Of a stretch of 54,824 nucleotides of DNA, positions 18,320 through 26,882 are shown piece by piece. The stretch covers positions 1 to 54,824 of the forward strand of contig CALHDG010000106.1 of NCBI GenBank assembly GCA_938023075.1. Direction: 5' to 3'. Within the stretch, counting starts at the first letter, position 1. Each line of letters begins with the position of its first letter. The notes beneath the pieces were generated by a model, which made no database searches, was not told where the DNA came from, and worked only from the letters and a program-made list of their open reading frames with translations. This stretch comes from an uncultured Chitinophagales bacterium (GTDB lineage: Bacteria; Bacteroidota; Bacteroidia; Chitinophagales; JAHDHT01). A program made the translations under genes and the position numbers.

Positions 18320-19636
18320 ATGAAAACAATTCTCGAAAATTTTCCAGGACGAAAAGGCTTGCCTATTGTAGGCGAATTTCTTAATATAGCAAAGCAAGGA
18401 ATACGGTTTTTTGAAAATGAGAAAGAGAAATATGGTGAAGTGTATAAGTTTAGAATGCCTACCGGAATGGTAGTTGGCTTTTTTGGTGAAAAATCGGCAA
18501 TAGAGTTGTTAAAAAACGATGGAAATATAGTGAACATTGGAAATGCCACCAAAGATTTAGTTGGTCCTATTTACCCAAATTCAATAATGTTAATGGATGG
18601 GGCTCAACATAAAAAGGATAGAAGTATTCTTATGGAGGCTTTTAAAAAACAGGCACTACAAGAATACATACAAAAGCTTCCAACAATTATACATAAAACC
18701 ATCAATGAAATTAGGGGCAATAAAGTTGTTGAGGTGTACCCTTTATTTAAAACATTAACTTTACGCATTGCCGGTAAATTGTTTTTCGGTATTGAAGATG
18801 AAGCTTTTATTAAAAAAATAAATGAAGCCATCACACCAATGGGAAAGGCAATGGTAAGTATCCCGCTTAATATTCCTGGAATGGTTTATCATAAAGGATT
18901 AAAAGGACGAAAATATTTGTCAAAAGAATTTTTGAAGCTTGTTCCAGAAAAGAGAAAAAATCCTGGAGCAGATTTCTTTAGCAAACTTTGTTTAGCTTCT
19001 AATGAAGAAGGAGAAACATTTACGGATGAAGCTATTGTTGACCATTTACTGTTTTTATATCAAGCGGCTTATGATACTACTTCTTGGGCAATGAGCTATT
19101 TGGTTTATAATCTTTCTAAACATAAAGAATGGCAAGATAAAATGAGAGCAGAGCTTAACGATTTAGTGCTGGAGGAGCTGGACTTAAAAACAATATTAGG
19201 ACTTGAGGTATCTATGATGATTTTTAATGAATCTATGCGGATGGCTCCATCTGTGCCACTTACTATAAGAGAAGCAAATGTTGACATTAAAGTTGATGAG
19301 AAAATTACGATTCCGAAAGGAACAAAGATTTGGGTGAGTATGGCAATGGGTATGAGAAATCCGAAACATTGGAAGAATCCTGAAATATTTGACCCTACCC
19401 GTTTTGATATTGAACGAGAAGAGCACAAAAAATGCCCTCATGCTTTCCTTCCATTTGGAGCAGGACCGCATCAATGCATGGGTCGTGTTTTTGCAGAAAT
19501 AATTGTAAAAATGATGATGACTTCCATTCTACAGGAGTTTAAATTATCTGTTCCTAATGATTATGTGCTTCCTATTTCTGAATTTCCGATAATGAGACCA
19601 AAAGACGGGTTGCCAACCATATTTGAAAAAATATAA
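18320..19636 (+). CDS. Cytochrome P450
   Basis: A heme-thiolate monooxygenase of 438 residues, probably modifying a terpenoid made by the following genes. It has the N-terminal proline-rich hinge FPGRKGLPIVGEF and no membrane anchor. The I-helix oxygen-binding segment is QAAYDTTSWAM, the K-helix ExxR is NESMR, and the heme-binding loop is FGAGPHQCMGR with Cys386. The general look (class with FPG...GLPIVGE) recalls CYP120/CYP26-like enzymes acting on isoprenoids, a tentative placement. I chose ATG 18320 over the TTG two codons upstream. No ferredoxin or reductase gene is adjacent. Confidence 0.95.
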   Translation: MKTILENFPGRKGLPIVGEFLNIAKQGIRFFENEKEKYGEVYKFRMPTGMVVGFFGEKSAIELLKNDGNIVNIGNATKDLVGPIYPNSIMLMDGAQHKKDRSILMEAFKKQALQEYIQKLPTIIHKTINEIRGNKVVEVYPLFKTLTLRIAGKLFFGIEDEAFIKKINEAITPMGKAMVSIPLNIPGMVYHKGLKGRKYLSKEFLKLVPEKRKNPGADFFSKLCLASNEEGETFTDEAIVDHLLFLYQAAYDTTSWAMSYLVYNLSKHKEWQDKMRAELNDLVLEELDLKTILGLEVSMMIFNESMRMAPSVPLTIREANVDIKVDEKITIPKGTKIWVSMAMGMRNPKHWKNPEIFDPTRFDIEREEHKKCPHAFLPFGAGPHQCMGRVFAEIIVKMMMTSILQEFKLSVPNDYVLPISEFPIMRPKDGLPTIFEKI

Positions 19637-19651
19637 CGGTTAGGAAAACAG

Positions 19652-19905
19652 AGCACGCTTATAAAAGTTGTTGATACTTGCTTGTTTTTGACTGCCATTG
19701 TTTTATAGGAATGCTACGAAGAACCGAAGTTTATAAACTAGCCCCGATTGCAGCGGTTATGCCATTTTGAGTGGCTTTTGCAGCGCAGGCAAATGGAATT
19801 TGAGCGGAAAGCGGGAACCAAGGTTATTATAATGCTACAAGGTTTCGCTTCAAAAAAAAATCAATGTAAAAGTATCAACTATTTTATGGTTTGGATAAAC
19901 TTGTC
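19652..19905 (-). mobile_element. R1 element, copy B1, between P450 and terpene cyclase
   Basis: The core hairpin has CCCCGATTGCAGCGGTTAT...ATTTGAGCGGAAAGCGGG outer arms, inner arms GCCATTT and AAATGGA, and the GGTTTCGCTTC tail. It lies inside degenerate terminal inverted repeats (left ending GTTGTTGATACTT, right AAGTATCAACTA...GGATAAACTTGTC). The sequence is more diverged than copy B3 and no clean target-site duplication remains. It ends 33 bp before the cyclase start, so it sits where that gene's promoter should be. Confidence 0.8.
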
Positions 19906-19938
19906 GAAAAAATGTGATATAATCAGTAACTTTAAATA

Positions 19939-21549
19939 ATGCAACACAGCAACAAAACCAAAGTTAATATTACTTTGCTTAATACTTTACTCAGCAATAG
20001 TATAGATAGTATTTTGACTGCTCAACAAGATAGTGGAGCTATTAACGGGTATTGTGAAAGCCGTGTTTTGGAGTCGACACTTGCTTTGCATTTATTAAGA
20101 AATTTATCCTTTCTGCAATTAAAACAACAGCGCATTGAGCATTATTTACTTGGTGAAATATCTAAAAAAAATCATAATTCTGCTTTGCATGGATTAGAAA
20201 AAATTATTTTGAAGATGGCTGAGCTTGTGCTTCATAATAATACCAATGCTTCAAAAGAAATGCTTCAGTTATTAAATTTGTTGCTGCATAATGAACAAGG
20301 AAGAAAAGGATTGTACTTCGGATGCCTTTTTGCTGAACTCGGTGTTTTGCAATTTTCAGAATTACCTTTTGACTTTAGTGCTTTTCAAAATTCTTTACAG
20401 CCCTTGCAAACGTGGGCAAGAGTAATGATTTGTAGCCTCAAAATTTTATATTGTTATGGTACCTCGAAAGAAAGTTTAATTACTTTGGAGGATAAAAATT
20501 TTCTTACAGAAAAACTTTTTGAAGTTGGTGTTTATGAAAACAATGTTTTAACACAAATTGTAGGCTTATTAGCCCTATCAAAAATGCTTGATAAAAAACG
20601 GCTTGAAGCACCAATACATAGCTTGATGAATTGGCAACAACCCAATGGTGGTTTACCTTTAATGACGGGTCTTGATAACTTTATTACTCCTTTAGCTGGC
20701 TTAGCTGCTATTGAGGCATTGCCTCATTTATCAATGCCATATCAACAAACCGTTCAAAATGCGTTACTTCGAATGACGAATTATATCGCTTCTGTGCAAG
20801 CAGAGAATGGTGGGTGGTCTTATATGTTAGGGACTACACAAACCGACGTAGATGATTCTGGTTTGTGTTGTGCTTTATTAGCAATGGTTAATCCTATTAA
20901 GTTTGATGCTCATCTTCTGAAAGTTGAACACTATATTAAAGTAATGCAGCATAAAGATGGAGGATTTCCGACTTATATAAAAGGTAATCCTTCTACTCCA
21001 TCAATGGCGGCTGCAGCATTGCATGGCATAGCTGAATTGTTGTTGCACCATACTAAAATAGATTTGGCTTGGAAAAATTCAATACATCGAACTATGGATT
21101 ATCTTACCAATAGCCAAAAGAAGGATGGTACATTTGAAAGGCGTTGGAGTAATGCCGAAACACATGCTATGTATAGAGTTGCTGCAGCTTTGCGGTCTGT
21201 TCAAAACCTAACTAATAATACAGATTTGAATAAAATGAATAGCACAATTATGCGTAAAATGCAACATTACTTTTACGAAAACCAAAACGCCGATGGAGGA
21301 TGGGGGTTTACTTCAACAGATAATAGTGACATTATGAGTACTGCCTATGCTATGCTTTGCTTTACAAAAAATGAGCGTGATTTAGCAACAAAAGGAATGA
21401 ATTTTTTAATTGCTCAACAAGAAAATAATGATATATTAAAGTTTAAACCTGATTTATTAGGACCACGTCCATTACCTTATAACATACCTGTTTTACCACT
21501 TGTTATGCAAACTTGTGCCTTTGCATACTTTATGAAAGTATTTTACTAA
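19939..21549 (+). CDS. Class II (DxDD) terpene cyclase
   Basis: A 536-residue alpha-helical double-barrel cyclase that probably protonates and cyclises a prenyl diphosphate such as GGPP. The class II acid motif DVDD is at residues 303-306 within TQTDVDDSGLC. Squalene-hopene-type QW-like repeats are visible (QAENGGWSYML, QHKDGGFPTY, NQNADGGWGF). No class I DDxxD/NSE domain is present. The length agrees with bacterial class II diterpene cyclases and is shorter than squalene-hopene cyclases (about 630). It stands between a P450 and a prenyl-diphosphate synthase, which together look like a small terpenoid pathway. Product identity cannot be read from sequence. Confidence 0.88.
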   Translation: MQHSNKTKVNITLLNTLLSNSIDSILTAQQDSGAINGYCESRVLESTLALHLLRNLSFLQLKQQRIEHYLLGEISKKNHNSALHGLEKIILKMAELVLHNNTNASKEMLQLLNLLLHNEQGRKGLYFGCLFAELGVLQFSELPFDFSAFQNSLQPLQTWARVMICSLKILYCYGTSKESLITLEDKNFLTEKLFEVGVYENNVLTQIVGLLALSKMLDKKRLEAPIHSLMNWQQPNGGLPLMTGLDNFITPLAGLAAIEALPHLSMPYQQTVQNALLRMTNYIASVQAENGGWSYMLGTTQTDVDDSGLCCALLAMVNPIKFDAHLLKVEHYIKVMQHKDGGFPTYIKGNPSTPSMAAAALHGIAELLLHHTKIDLAWKNSIHRTMDYLTNSQKKDGTFERRWSNAETHAMYRVAAALRSVQNLTNNTDLNKMNSTIMRKMQHYFYENQNADGGWGFTSTDNSDIMSTAYAMLCFTKNERDLATKGMNFLIAQQENNDILKFKPDLLGPRPLPYNIPVLPLVMQTCAFAYFMKVFY

Positions 21550-21744
21550 ACTGTCTGTTATTTTGGCAAAATTAATTCAACACCATCAATTTGACTGACG
21601 ACTTAGGAATGTGCAAAGAAATCTACAATTGTGTTTATAGTGACTTTTTGAGCGACTTGGCTTCTCAACGAAGTATATTGAAAATTGGTAAAGACAGCAA
21701 GTAGATTTATTTTTTCTCATTCCTTAAACAACAATTTATTTTTT

Positions 21745-22653
21745 ATGATTGAAATTTCAAAAGAAAAAGAAATTGTTCAACTGTTAAATAAATGGAAAGA
21801 CCGATTAGAAATTGTATTATCTGAAAGGCTGCCCTTTTCAGATACCATTCCAAACCACTTACATAAAGCCATCAGGTATTCTACCCTTAATGGAGGTAAA
21901 CGAATTAGAGGATTACTAGTGTATGCAACCGGTTTTCTATTTGGTGCTGAAGAAAAATTGTTAGACATACCTGCCTGTGCAATAGAAGCTATACAAAGTT
22001 TTTCATTAATTCACGATGATTTACCGGCTTTGGATAATGATGATGTGCGGCGTGGAAAACCTTCTTGTCACCTTGCCTTTGATGAAGCTACAGCAATTTT
22101 GGCTGGAGATGCCTTACAAATGTTTGCCTTTGAGGAACTTAGTAAAAGTAATCATTCGGCAGAACAGCGGCTGCATATGATACGTATTTTAGCAGAAAAT
22201 TCTGGTTCTTTAGGTATGATTGGAGGCGGAGCTATTGAATTACAAATGAGTGGAAAGGTCGCTTCTTTGAAAGAATTAGAAAAACTGCATTGGTTAAAAT
22301 GTGGGAAACTAATTCATGCAAGTGTTTTACTGGGGGCTTATGGTGCTACAATTCCAAATCAAACCATTTTGGCTAAATTAAAAATGTTTGCATATAACTT
22401 GGGGGTAGCCTATCAAATTAGTAACGACCTTTTAGATGGTTTAGGAGCGTCTGTTTTTCTTAAGAAAAACCCTAAATCAGACCAAGCAGCAGGCAGAACA
22501 ACTTTTTTTACTGCAGTTAAAATTGATAAAGCCAAACAACATATGATTGATTTGTTTGACGCTTCAGTTGCTGCTTTAGATGGACTGGAAAAAGCAGAAC
22601 CTTTACGGCAAATTGCTTTACAAATTAAAGGACGTTCGCTTTCGGTGTTTTAG
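21745..22653 (+). CDS. Polyprenyl (FPP/GGPP-type) diphosphate synthase
   Basis: Condenses IPP with allylic diphosphates to supply the terpene cyclase. At 302 residues it matches short-chain synthases. GGKRIRGLL binds IPP. The first Asp-rich motif is DDLPALD (from D91) followed by NDDVRRGKPSCH. The second motif is NDLLD (227-231), with Asn in place of the usual first Asp, and the downstream GRTTF replaces the common GKSTY. Chain length is uncertain; GGPP would fit the neighbouring DxDD cyclase. I use ATG 21745; a longer TTG-start frame from 21685 has no family support. Confidence 0.92.
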   Translation: MIEISKEKEIVQLLNKWKDRLEIVLSERLPFSDTIPNHLHKAIRYSTLNGGKRIRGLLVYATGFLFGAEEKLLDIPACAIEAIQSFSLIHDDLPALDNDDVRRGKPSCHLAFDEATAILAGDALQMFAFEELSKSNHSAEQRLHMIRILAENSGSLGMIGGGAIELQMSGKVASLKELEKLHWLKCGKLIHASVLLGAYGATIPNQTILAKLKMFAYNLGVAYQISNDLLDGLGASVFLKKNPKSDQAAGRTTFFTAVKIDKAKQHMIDLFDASVAALDGLEKAEPLRQIALQIKGRSLSVF

Positions 22654-22658
22654 GATAT

Positions 22659-22839
22659 TATACCAAATTGACCATAAAATGTAACACAAATTTCGGTTTA
22701 ATATTGGGAGTTACTGAATCAAGTTCAGTACAAGCTCTTTGTTAAAAATACTTGCCATAGCCGTTGGCTATGTCTGTGTTTGAGCTCACCAAATTAATCC
22801 CAAAATTTTTGTGTCACTTTTTACAGTCAAATTGATATA
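22659..22839. mobile_element. R4 inverted-repeat element, copy 1
   Basis: A 181-bp element with about 35-bp imperfect terminal inverted repeats. The left starts TATACCAAATTGACCATAAA; the right, reversed, starts TATATCAATTTGACTGTAAA. The interior has CATAGCC-GTT-GGCTATG and ACTGAATCAAGTTCAGT hairpins. It begins 5 bp after the prenyl synthase stop. A 182-bp sister copy lies at 27806-27987 and a right half at 31483-31547. No coding capacity. Confidence 0.78.
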
Positions 22840-22882
22840 ACTGCTATGCGACTATGCCAATTATTATTTCTATTTTGATAAC

Positions 22883-24343
22883 TTAATTACTGTACGTTTT
22901 TTTTGACTTTTTACGCTTATCCCGTTTAAGTTTTCTAATTTCTCTTTTGGTTCTTTTTACTGCTTTTTCGGTAACTTCTTCTACTTTTTCTATCACCTTT
23001 TCCTTTTCAGGCATTACTTCTTCAATAACGGGGATAGCTTGCGTAAAGACACTTTCGTCAATAATGGTATCGTCGCCCAAATAAGTCCAATCTATACCTT
23101 TTGAAGAATATTTTTTAAACGCCTGATTTAAATCTTTTATGGTTAAGGCATTTACATCATCTAAATAAGTTTTGGTATTCTCCCAACCTAAGCCCGACAT
23201 TTCAGCCAAAGCTAAAGTCATAGCTTGGCTACCACCGCTCTCTTCACGCATAAAATGACGTGTTAAAAATCCGGCTTTTTTATCTTTTAATTCTTTTTCA
23301 GAAAAACCAACCGTTCTTAACTTATTAATTTCATCATACATTACCTGAATAGATTCATTAGGTTTATCGGTAGATACATACCAAACCACATATGGAGAAC
23401 CGGCAATTACACTTGGTAAATAAGCTTGTGGAGCATACGATAAATTTCGTTTGGTTCTAATTTCTTCAAATAAACGATCTCTAACAATAGACATACCTAC
23501 TTGCATAGCAACTCGATCACTCGCTGTAGCTTTCGGTGCATCCATATATCCTCTAACGTAGTTGGTTTTAATATCTCTTTTTTCTGGCGTAACTCTCGAT
23601 TTTGTAATGTTCATTTTACCGTAATCAAACATTCTTTTTTCACCTTCTGGTAAACCACTGACTAAAGCCTCAACTTTTGCCGTAATATCTTCCACCTCAA
23701 CATCTCCAACAATCACCATAAAAATATCGCTTTTGGTCATCACTTTTTTAAAGTGATTTTGAACATCTTCTAACGTTAAGTTGGTTAAGCTTTCTTCTGT
23801 TCCACCAGAAATATTGGCGTATGGTAAACCACTAAAACTATTTACCATGGCATTATTTCTCAACTTGGCATCCGGGTTCGAATCGGTTTGCTGAGCGGCT
23901 GCAATTAATCTGTTTTTTAATAGCTCAAATTCTTCTTCATTCATTAACGGGTTGTTAATTACTTCAACCAATAATTTCCACGATTCTTCAAAATTACGTT
24001 TTAAACTCACTAAGTTGAAACTACCATAATCATAAGAAGTGTTGGCAGAAATAGAACTCCCCATTTTTTCTAACATGGTGTTAAAGGTGGTTTTATCATA
24101 AGCTTTAGTTCCACCTTCGGCTGCTAAATTAAAGGCGAACTGTTCAACACCTTCTTTTTCTTTGGTATAGTTAGCCGTGCCTCCTTTTATAATTACACTG
24201 GTTGTTACTACTTTTTTATTGGTTTTTTTTATGATGACTTTTACTCCATTCACTTCTATCTCTTTCGTGTCATCTGCTATAGCTGTATTTATACTCACCA
24301 AAAAACCGAGCATCAATACAAAAATATATTTACTTAAATTCAT
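22883..24343 (-). CDS. M16 family peptidase-like protein, non-catalytic subunit
   Basis: A 486-residue secreted or periplasmic protein with a signal peptide (MNLSKYIFVLMLGFLVSINTAIA) and an insulinase fold. The position of the HxxEH zinc motif reads EQFAFNL (in EGVEQFAFNLAAEGG), so metal ligands are missing. The C-terminal M16 half has the usual RDRLFEEIRTKRNLSYAPQAY segment. A Lys/Glu-rich tail (about residues 445-486) is extra. It follows the catalytic partner by 26 bp, which matches heterodimeric M16B pairs. Confidence 0.9.
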   Translation of the reverse strand: MNLSKYIFVLMLGFLVSINTAIADDTKEIEVNGVKVIIKKTNKKVVTTSVIIKGGTANYTKEKEGVEQFAFNLAAEGGTKAYDKTTFNTMLEKMGSSISANTSYDYGSFNLVSLKRNFEESWKLLVEVINNPLMNEEEFELLKNRLIAAAQQTDSNPDAKLRNNAMVNSFSGLPYANISGGTEESLTNLTLEDVQNHFKKVMTKSDIFMVIVGDVEVEDITAKVEALVSGLPEGEKRMFDYGKMNITKSRVTPEKRDIKTNYVRGYMDAPKATASDRVAMQVGMSIVRDRLFEEIRTKRNLSYAPQAYLPSVIAGSPYVVWYVSTDKPNESIQVMYDEINKLRTVGFSEKELKDKKAGFLTRHFMREESGGSQAMTLALAEMSGLGWENTKTYLDDVNALTIKDLNQAFKKYSSKGIDWTYLGDDTIIDESVFTQAIPVIEEVMPEKEKVIEKVEEVTEKAVKRTKREIRKLKRDKRKKSKKTYSN

Positions 24344-24369
24344 GTTAATTTCTGTTTTTTTGATTCAAT

Positions 24370-25728
24370 CTAATTATTAAATAATTCATCCACTTTTAGG
24401 GTCTCTCTCATCTCTTTATTCACCATAATTCCGGTAACGTTGTTTTGCCCTTTAATGTAGTTTTTTACATAAGCTTTAATATCATCACGGGTAACACCTT
24501 GCATGCCTTCAGCAAATTTGGTGTAGGTTTCAATATCTTTTAAACACCACCACCAACTAACAGATTTTACATAGTTAGATGTAGCTTCTTGCGCATACTC
24601 GTCTTCAATAATCAATAAATCTTTAGCAGTTTGTAGCTGCTCATCTGTAAAATAATCATCGCTGTCCCACATGTCAATATGTTTATCAATGGCAGCCATG
24701 GCTTCTTCAATTCGCTCCGGATCGGGCATTAAGGTAAGAGTAATGGGTCCTTTGGTGCGGTTAGTAAAGTAGCCAACATTCGCAAATCTTGCCAAACCGC
24801 TTTCAATTACCTCTTGATGAAATTTACTACTTTGCTGACCTAAAATGTAAGAAAAAACATCAGCCGCATAGGTAGCGTCTATATCATCAAAAGTGCCAGG
24901 ACCAATATAACCGCGCATAATCATAGGAGCTTGGGCAATTTCATTTTCTAAAATAATATGTTCCGATTTTTCAATCGATTTAAAGGCTGGTACTGGATAT
25001 TTTTCTGCCGGATCAAATCCACTACTTTCCCAATCTCCATAAATGGATTGAATCATCTCAACCACTTCTTCGCTGTTTACATCACCGGCAATAGAAATTA
25101 AGGTATTGTTCGGATGGTAATATTTTTCTTTAATGATCTCCATTTTTTCGGGAGTAGCCGTTAAAATGATGTCGTGATCGCCAATGGTATTTTTTCGGCT
25201 GTATAAATCACCATACATTTTGCGTTGAACATCCCAAAGCAATAACATTTGCGGGTTCGATTCGGCTCTTTTAAATTCAGCATCTACCACCGGATTTTCT
25301 TTACGCATTTCAATGGTATCAAACAAAGGATAACGAATGGCAGAATTCATAAATTCCAATCCTTCTTTTAACTTATCGTTGGTTAATGTAATGAAGTAAT
25401 TCACCTTATCTACCGAAGTAGTACCATTAAAGCTAATGCCCAATTCTCGTACCCGTTCCATATATTTTTCTTGCGAAGGATAATCTTTATTAGCCTTGAA
25501 AAACATATGTTCATATAAATGACTTAAGCCATCAAACTCAGGGTCTTCGGTATAGGCACCATTTCTAACGGCAATTTCAATGGTAACTAATGGTACAGAG
25601 TTGTCTTCAATCACCAACACATCTAAACCATTGTCTAATTTACTTAAATGAAAGTTGTCGGGTAACTTTTGCGCCACTACTTGAAGCCCAAAAATTATAC
25701 AGCAACCCAATACAATTTGTCTTATCAT
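24370..25728 (-). CDS. M16 family zinc metallopeptidase, catalytic subunit
   Basis: A 452-residue peptidase with a signal peptide (MIRQIVLGCCIIFGLQVVAQ). The inverted zinc motif HLYEH is at about residues 66-70 in DGLSHLYEHMFFK, and the third ligand Glu lies in NPVVDAEFKRAE. Family features SIAGDV and a C-terminal M16 domain follow. It is first of a two-gene operon with the catalytically silent partner; together they probably form one chambered peptidase in the cell envelope. Confidence 0.93.
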   Translation of the reverse strand: MIRQIVLGCCIIFGLQVVAQKLPDNFHLSKLDNGLDVLVIEDNSVPLVTIEIAVRNGAYTEDPEFDGLSHLYEHMFFKANKDYPSQEKYMERVRELGISFNGTTSVDKVNYFITLTNDKLKEGLEFMNSAIRYPLFDTIEMRKENPVVDAEFKRAESNPQMLLLWDVQRKMYGDLYSRKNTIGDHDIILTATPEKMEIIKEKYYHPNNTLISIAGDVNSEEVVEMIQSIYGDWESSGFDPAEKYPVPAFKSIEKSEHIILENEIAQAPMIMRGYIGPGTFDDIDATYAADVFSYILGQQSSKFHQEVIESGLARFANVGYFTNRTKGPITLTLMPDPERIEEAMAAIDKHIDMWDSDDYFTDEQLQTAKDLLIIEDEYAQEATSNYVKSVSWWWCLKDIETYTKFAEGMQGVTRDDIKAYVKNYIKGQNNVTGIMVNKEMRETLKVDELFNN

Positions 25729-26147
25729 GATTTTATATTTTGAATTATGTAATGACTATTTTTGATGTCTGCAAAAATCGGTAATTAGAAATCAAAAAAG
25801 TGAGCTTGTTTATAAAAACACCCCCTTACTTCCATATTTTAACTTTTATTAATAAAAAAACTATTTATCTCTTATAAATTGATAACTGCTTTTGCAGAGA
25901 GCTTAAATTCATACCTCAGAATAGGGATTTTTATGTGAAATCCACAATGCTTTTGCATTGAAGCGAATTCATATATTTTTAAATTATTTGGGTTAAATGG
26001 AAGATCCCATTTTCAGCAAACCGTTTAATTAAAAGCGAAGCGCAATACGTCAATTTTTTTTTATTTCTAATTGATCATAGATTAATTAGAAATAAACTCA
26101 GTGCTTTGGATGGGTTATTTGTGTTGGAATTTGGTTATTCTATTTTT
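25729..26147. other. Gene-free AT-rich gap with small hairpins
   Basis: No coding region. There are two short hairpins, CTGC-TTTT-GCAG near 25890 and ATGC-TTTT-GCAT near 25951, with related flanks (AATTCAT follows both). A stronger hairpin at 26061-26095 has perfect 12-bp arms (TTATTTCTAATT and AATTAGAAATAA). These may be remnants of further small repeats. Confidence 0.5.
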
Positions 26148-26324
26148 GGAATTTTAGACAAGTTTATCAAAATGGATGAAACTTTTCTGTTTTTTGATTG
26201 TTCGTATTTTTTGTCTTTCAACGAAGAACCGAAGTTTGCAAACTAGCCTCGATTTCCAAGCCAACAGCACTAAAGTGCATTGGGTTATTTAGCAGCTAAA
26301 TGTTGTTTTTCGAATGGAAAAATT

Positions 26325-26420
26325 CGTCATTCAACATTCGGTGTTCGATATTCGATATTTTTTTGGATGACCATTTAATGAACAACGAATATCGATTAAC
26401 GAATAATGAATGTTGAATTA
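26325..26420. repeat. Imperfect inverted repeat (ATTCAACATTC arms)
   Basis: The left arm runs CATTCAACATTC...TTCGATATTCG and the right arm CGAATATCGA...GAATGTTGAAT. It lies in the sequence inserted into R1 copy B2, just before the MITE, and looks like another small palindromic unit. Confidence 0.5.
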
Positions 26421-26467
26421 TTTTTAATGTATAAATAAATTACATTCAATATACCGAAAGACACTTA

Positions 26468-26693
26468 GGCTACCCGTCTAAGCCCGGACACCCACGTCAT
26501 ACTGAGACCTGTGCTGAACTTGATTCAGTATCTGGAGCGAAGCGGAATAAATGCTCAGTATCTCCCGGCTACTTCAATCAACGTTAATATAACCAATACG
26601 CTGTTTCAATATGACAGATTCTGAGCAAGCTACTTCACTTCGTTCAGCACCTTCTCAGAATGACGGTTTTTGTCCGGTGTTAGACGGGTAGCC
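26468..26693. mobile_element. 226-bp MITE nested in R1 copy B2
   Basis: Terminal inverted repeats begin GGCTACCCGTCTAA with 14 perfect bp and remain similar for about 40 bp (both arms contain CCGGACA and CGTCAT-CTGAGA). It is flanked by the perfect 8-bp duplication GACACTTA at 26460-26467 and 26694-26701. There is no coding capacity. An 8-bp duplication fits several DDE insertion-sequence families; the parent is not in this window. Confidence 0.88.
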
Positions 26694-26882
26694 GACACTT
26701 AGATAGAATTGCAGCGGTTATACCATTTTTGCTTGGGCTTCGAAGCGTTGGCAAAATGGTATTTGAGCGGAAAGCGGAACCAACTTTATTGTATTGTTGG
26801 AAGGTTTCGCTTCAAAAAAAATATTAGTGCAAAAGTATCAGCTACTTTTATTGTTTTGAGAAACTTGCGGAATTTTACTTTA

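Larger units (their letters stand above)
26157..26868 (-). mobile_element. R1 element, copy B2, interrupted by later insertions
   Basis: The left end GACAAGTTTATC and right end GAGAAACTTGC are bounded by an exact 9-bp direct repeat GGAATTTTA (26148-26156 and 26869-26877), a convincing target-site duplication. The standard R1 left block (GAAGAACCGAAGTTTGCAAA) is at about 26224-26243. The core continues only at about 26708 (AATTGCAGCGGTTATACC), so about 445 bp have been inserted into the core. The inner arms ACCATTTT and AAAATGGT differ from other copies yet pair. The right end lies 6 bp beyond the aldolase stop. Confidence 0.85.

Noticed and set aside
23871-23886. GGTTCGAATC, resembling a tRNA T-loop
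   Set aside because: It lies in the M16 gene and no acceptor, D or anticodon stems can be built around it. No tRNA was found in the window.
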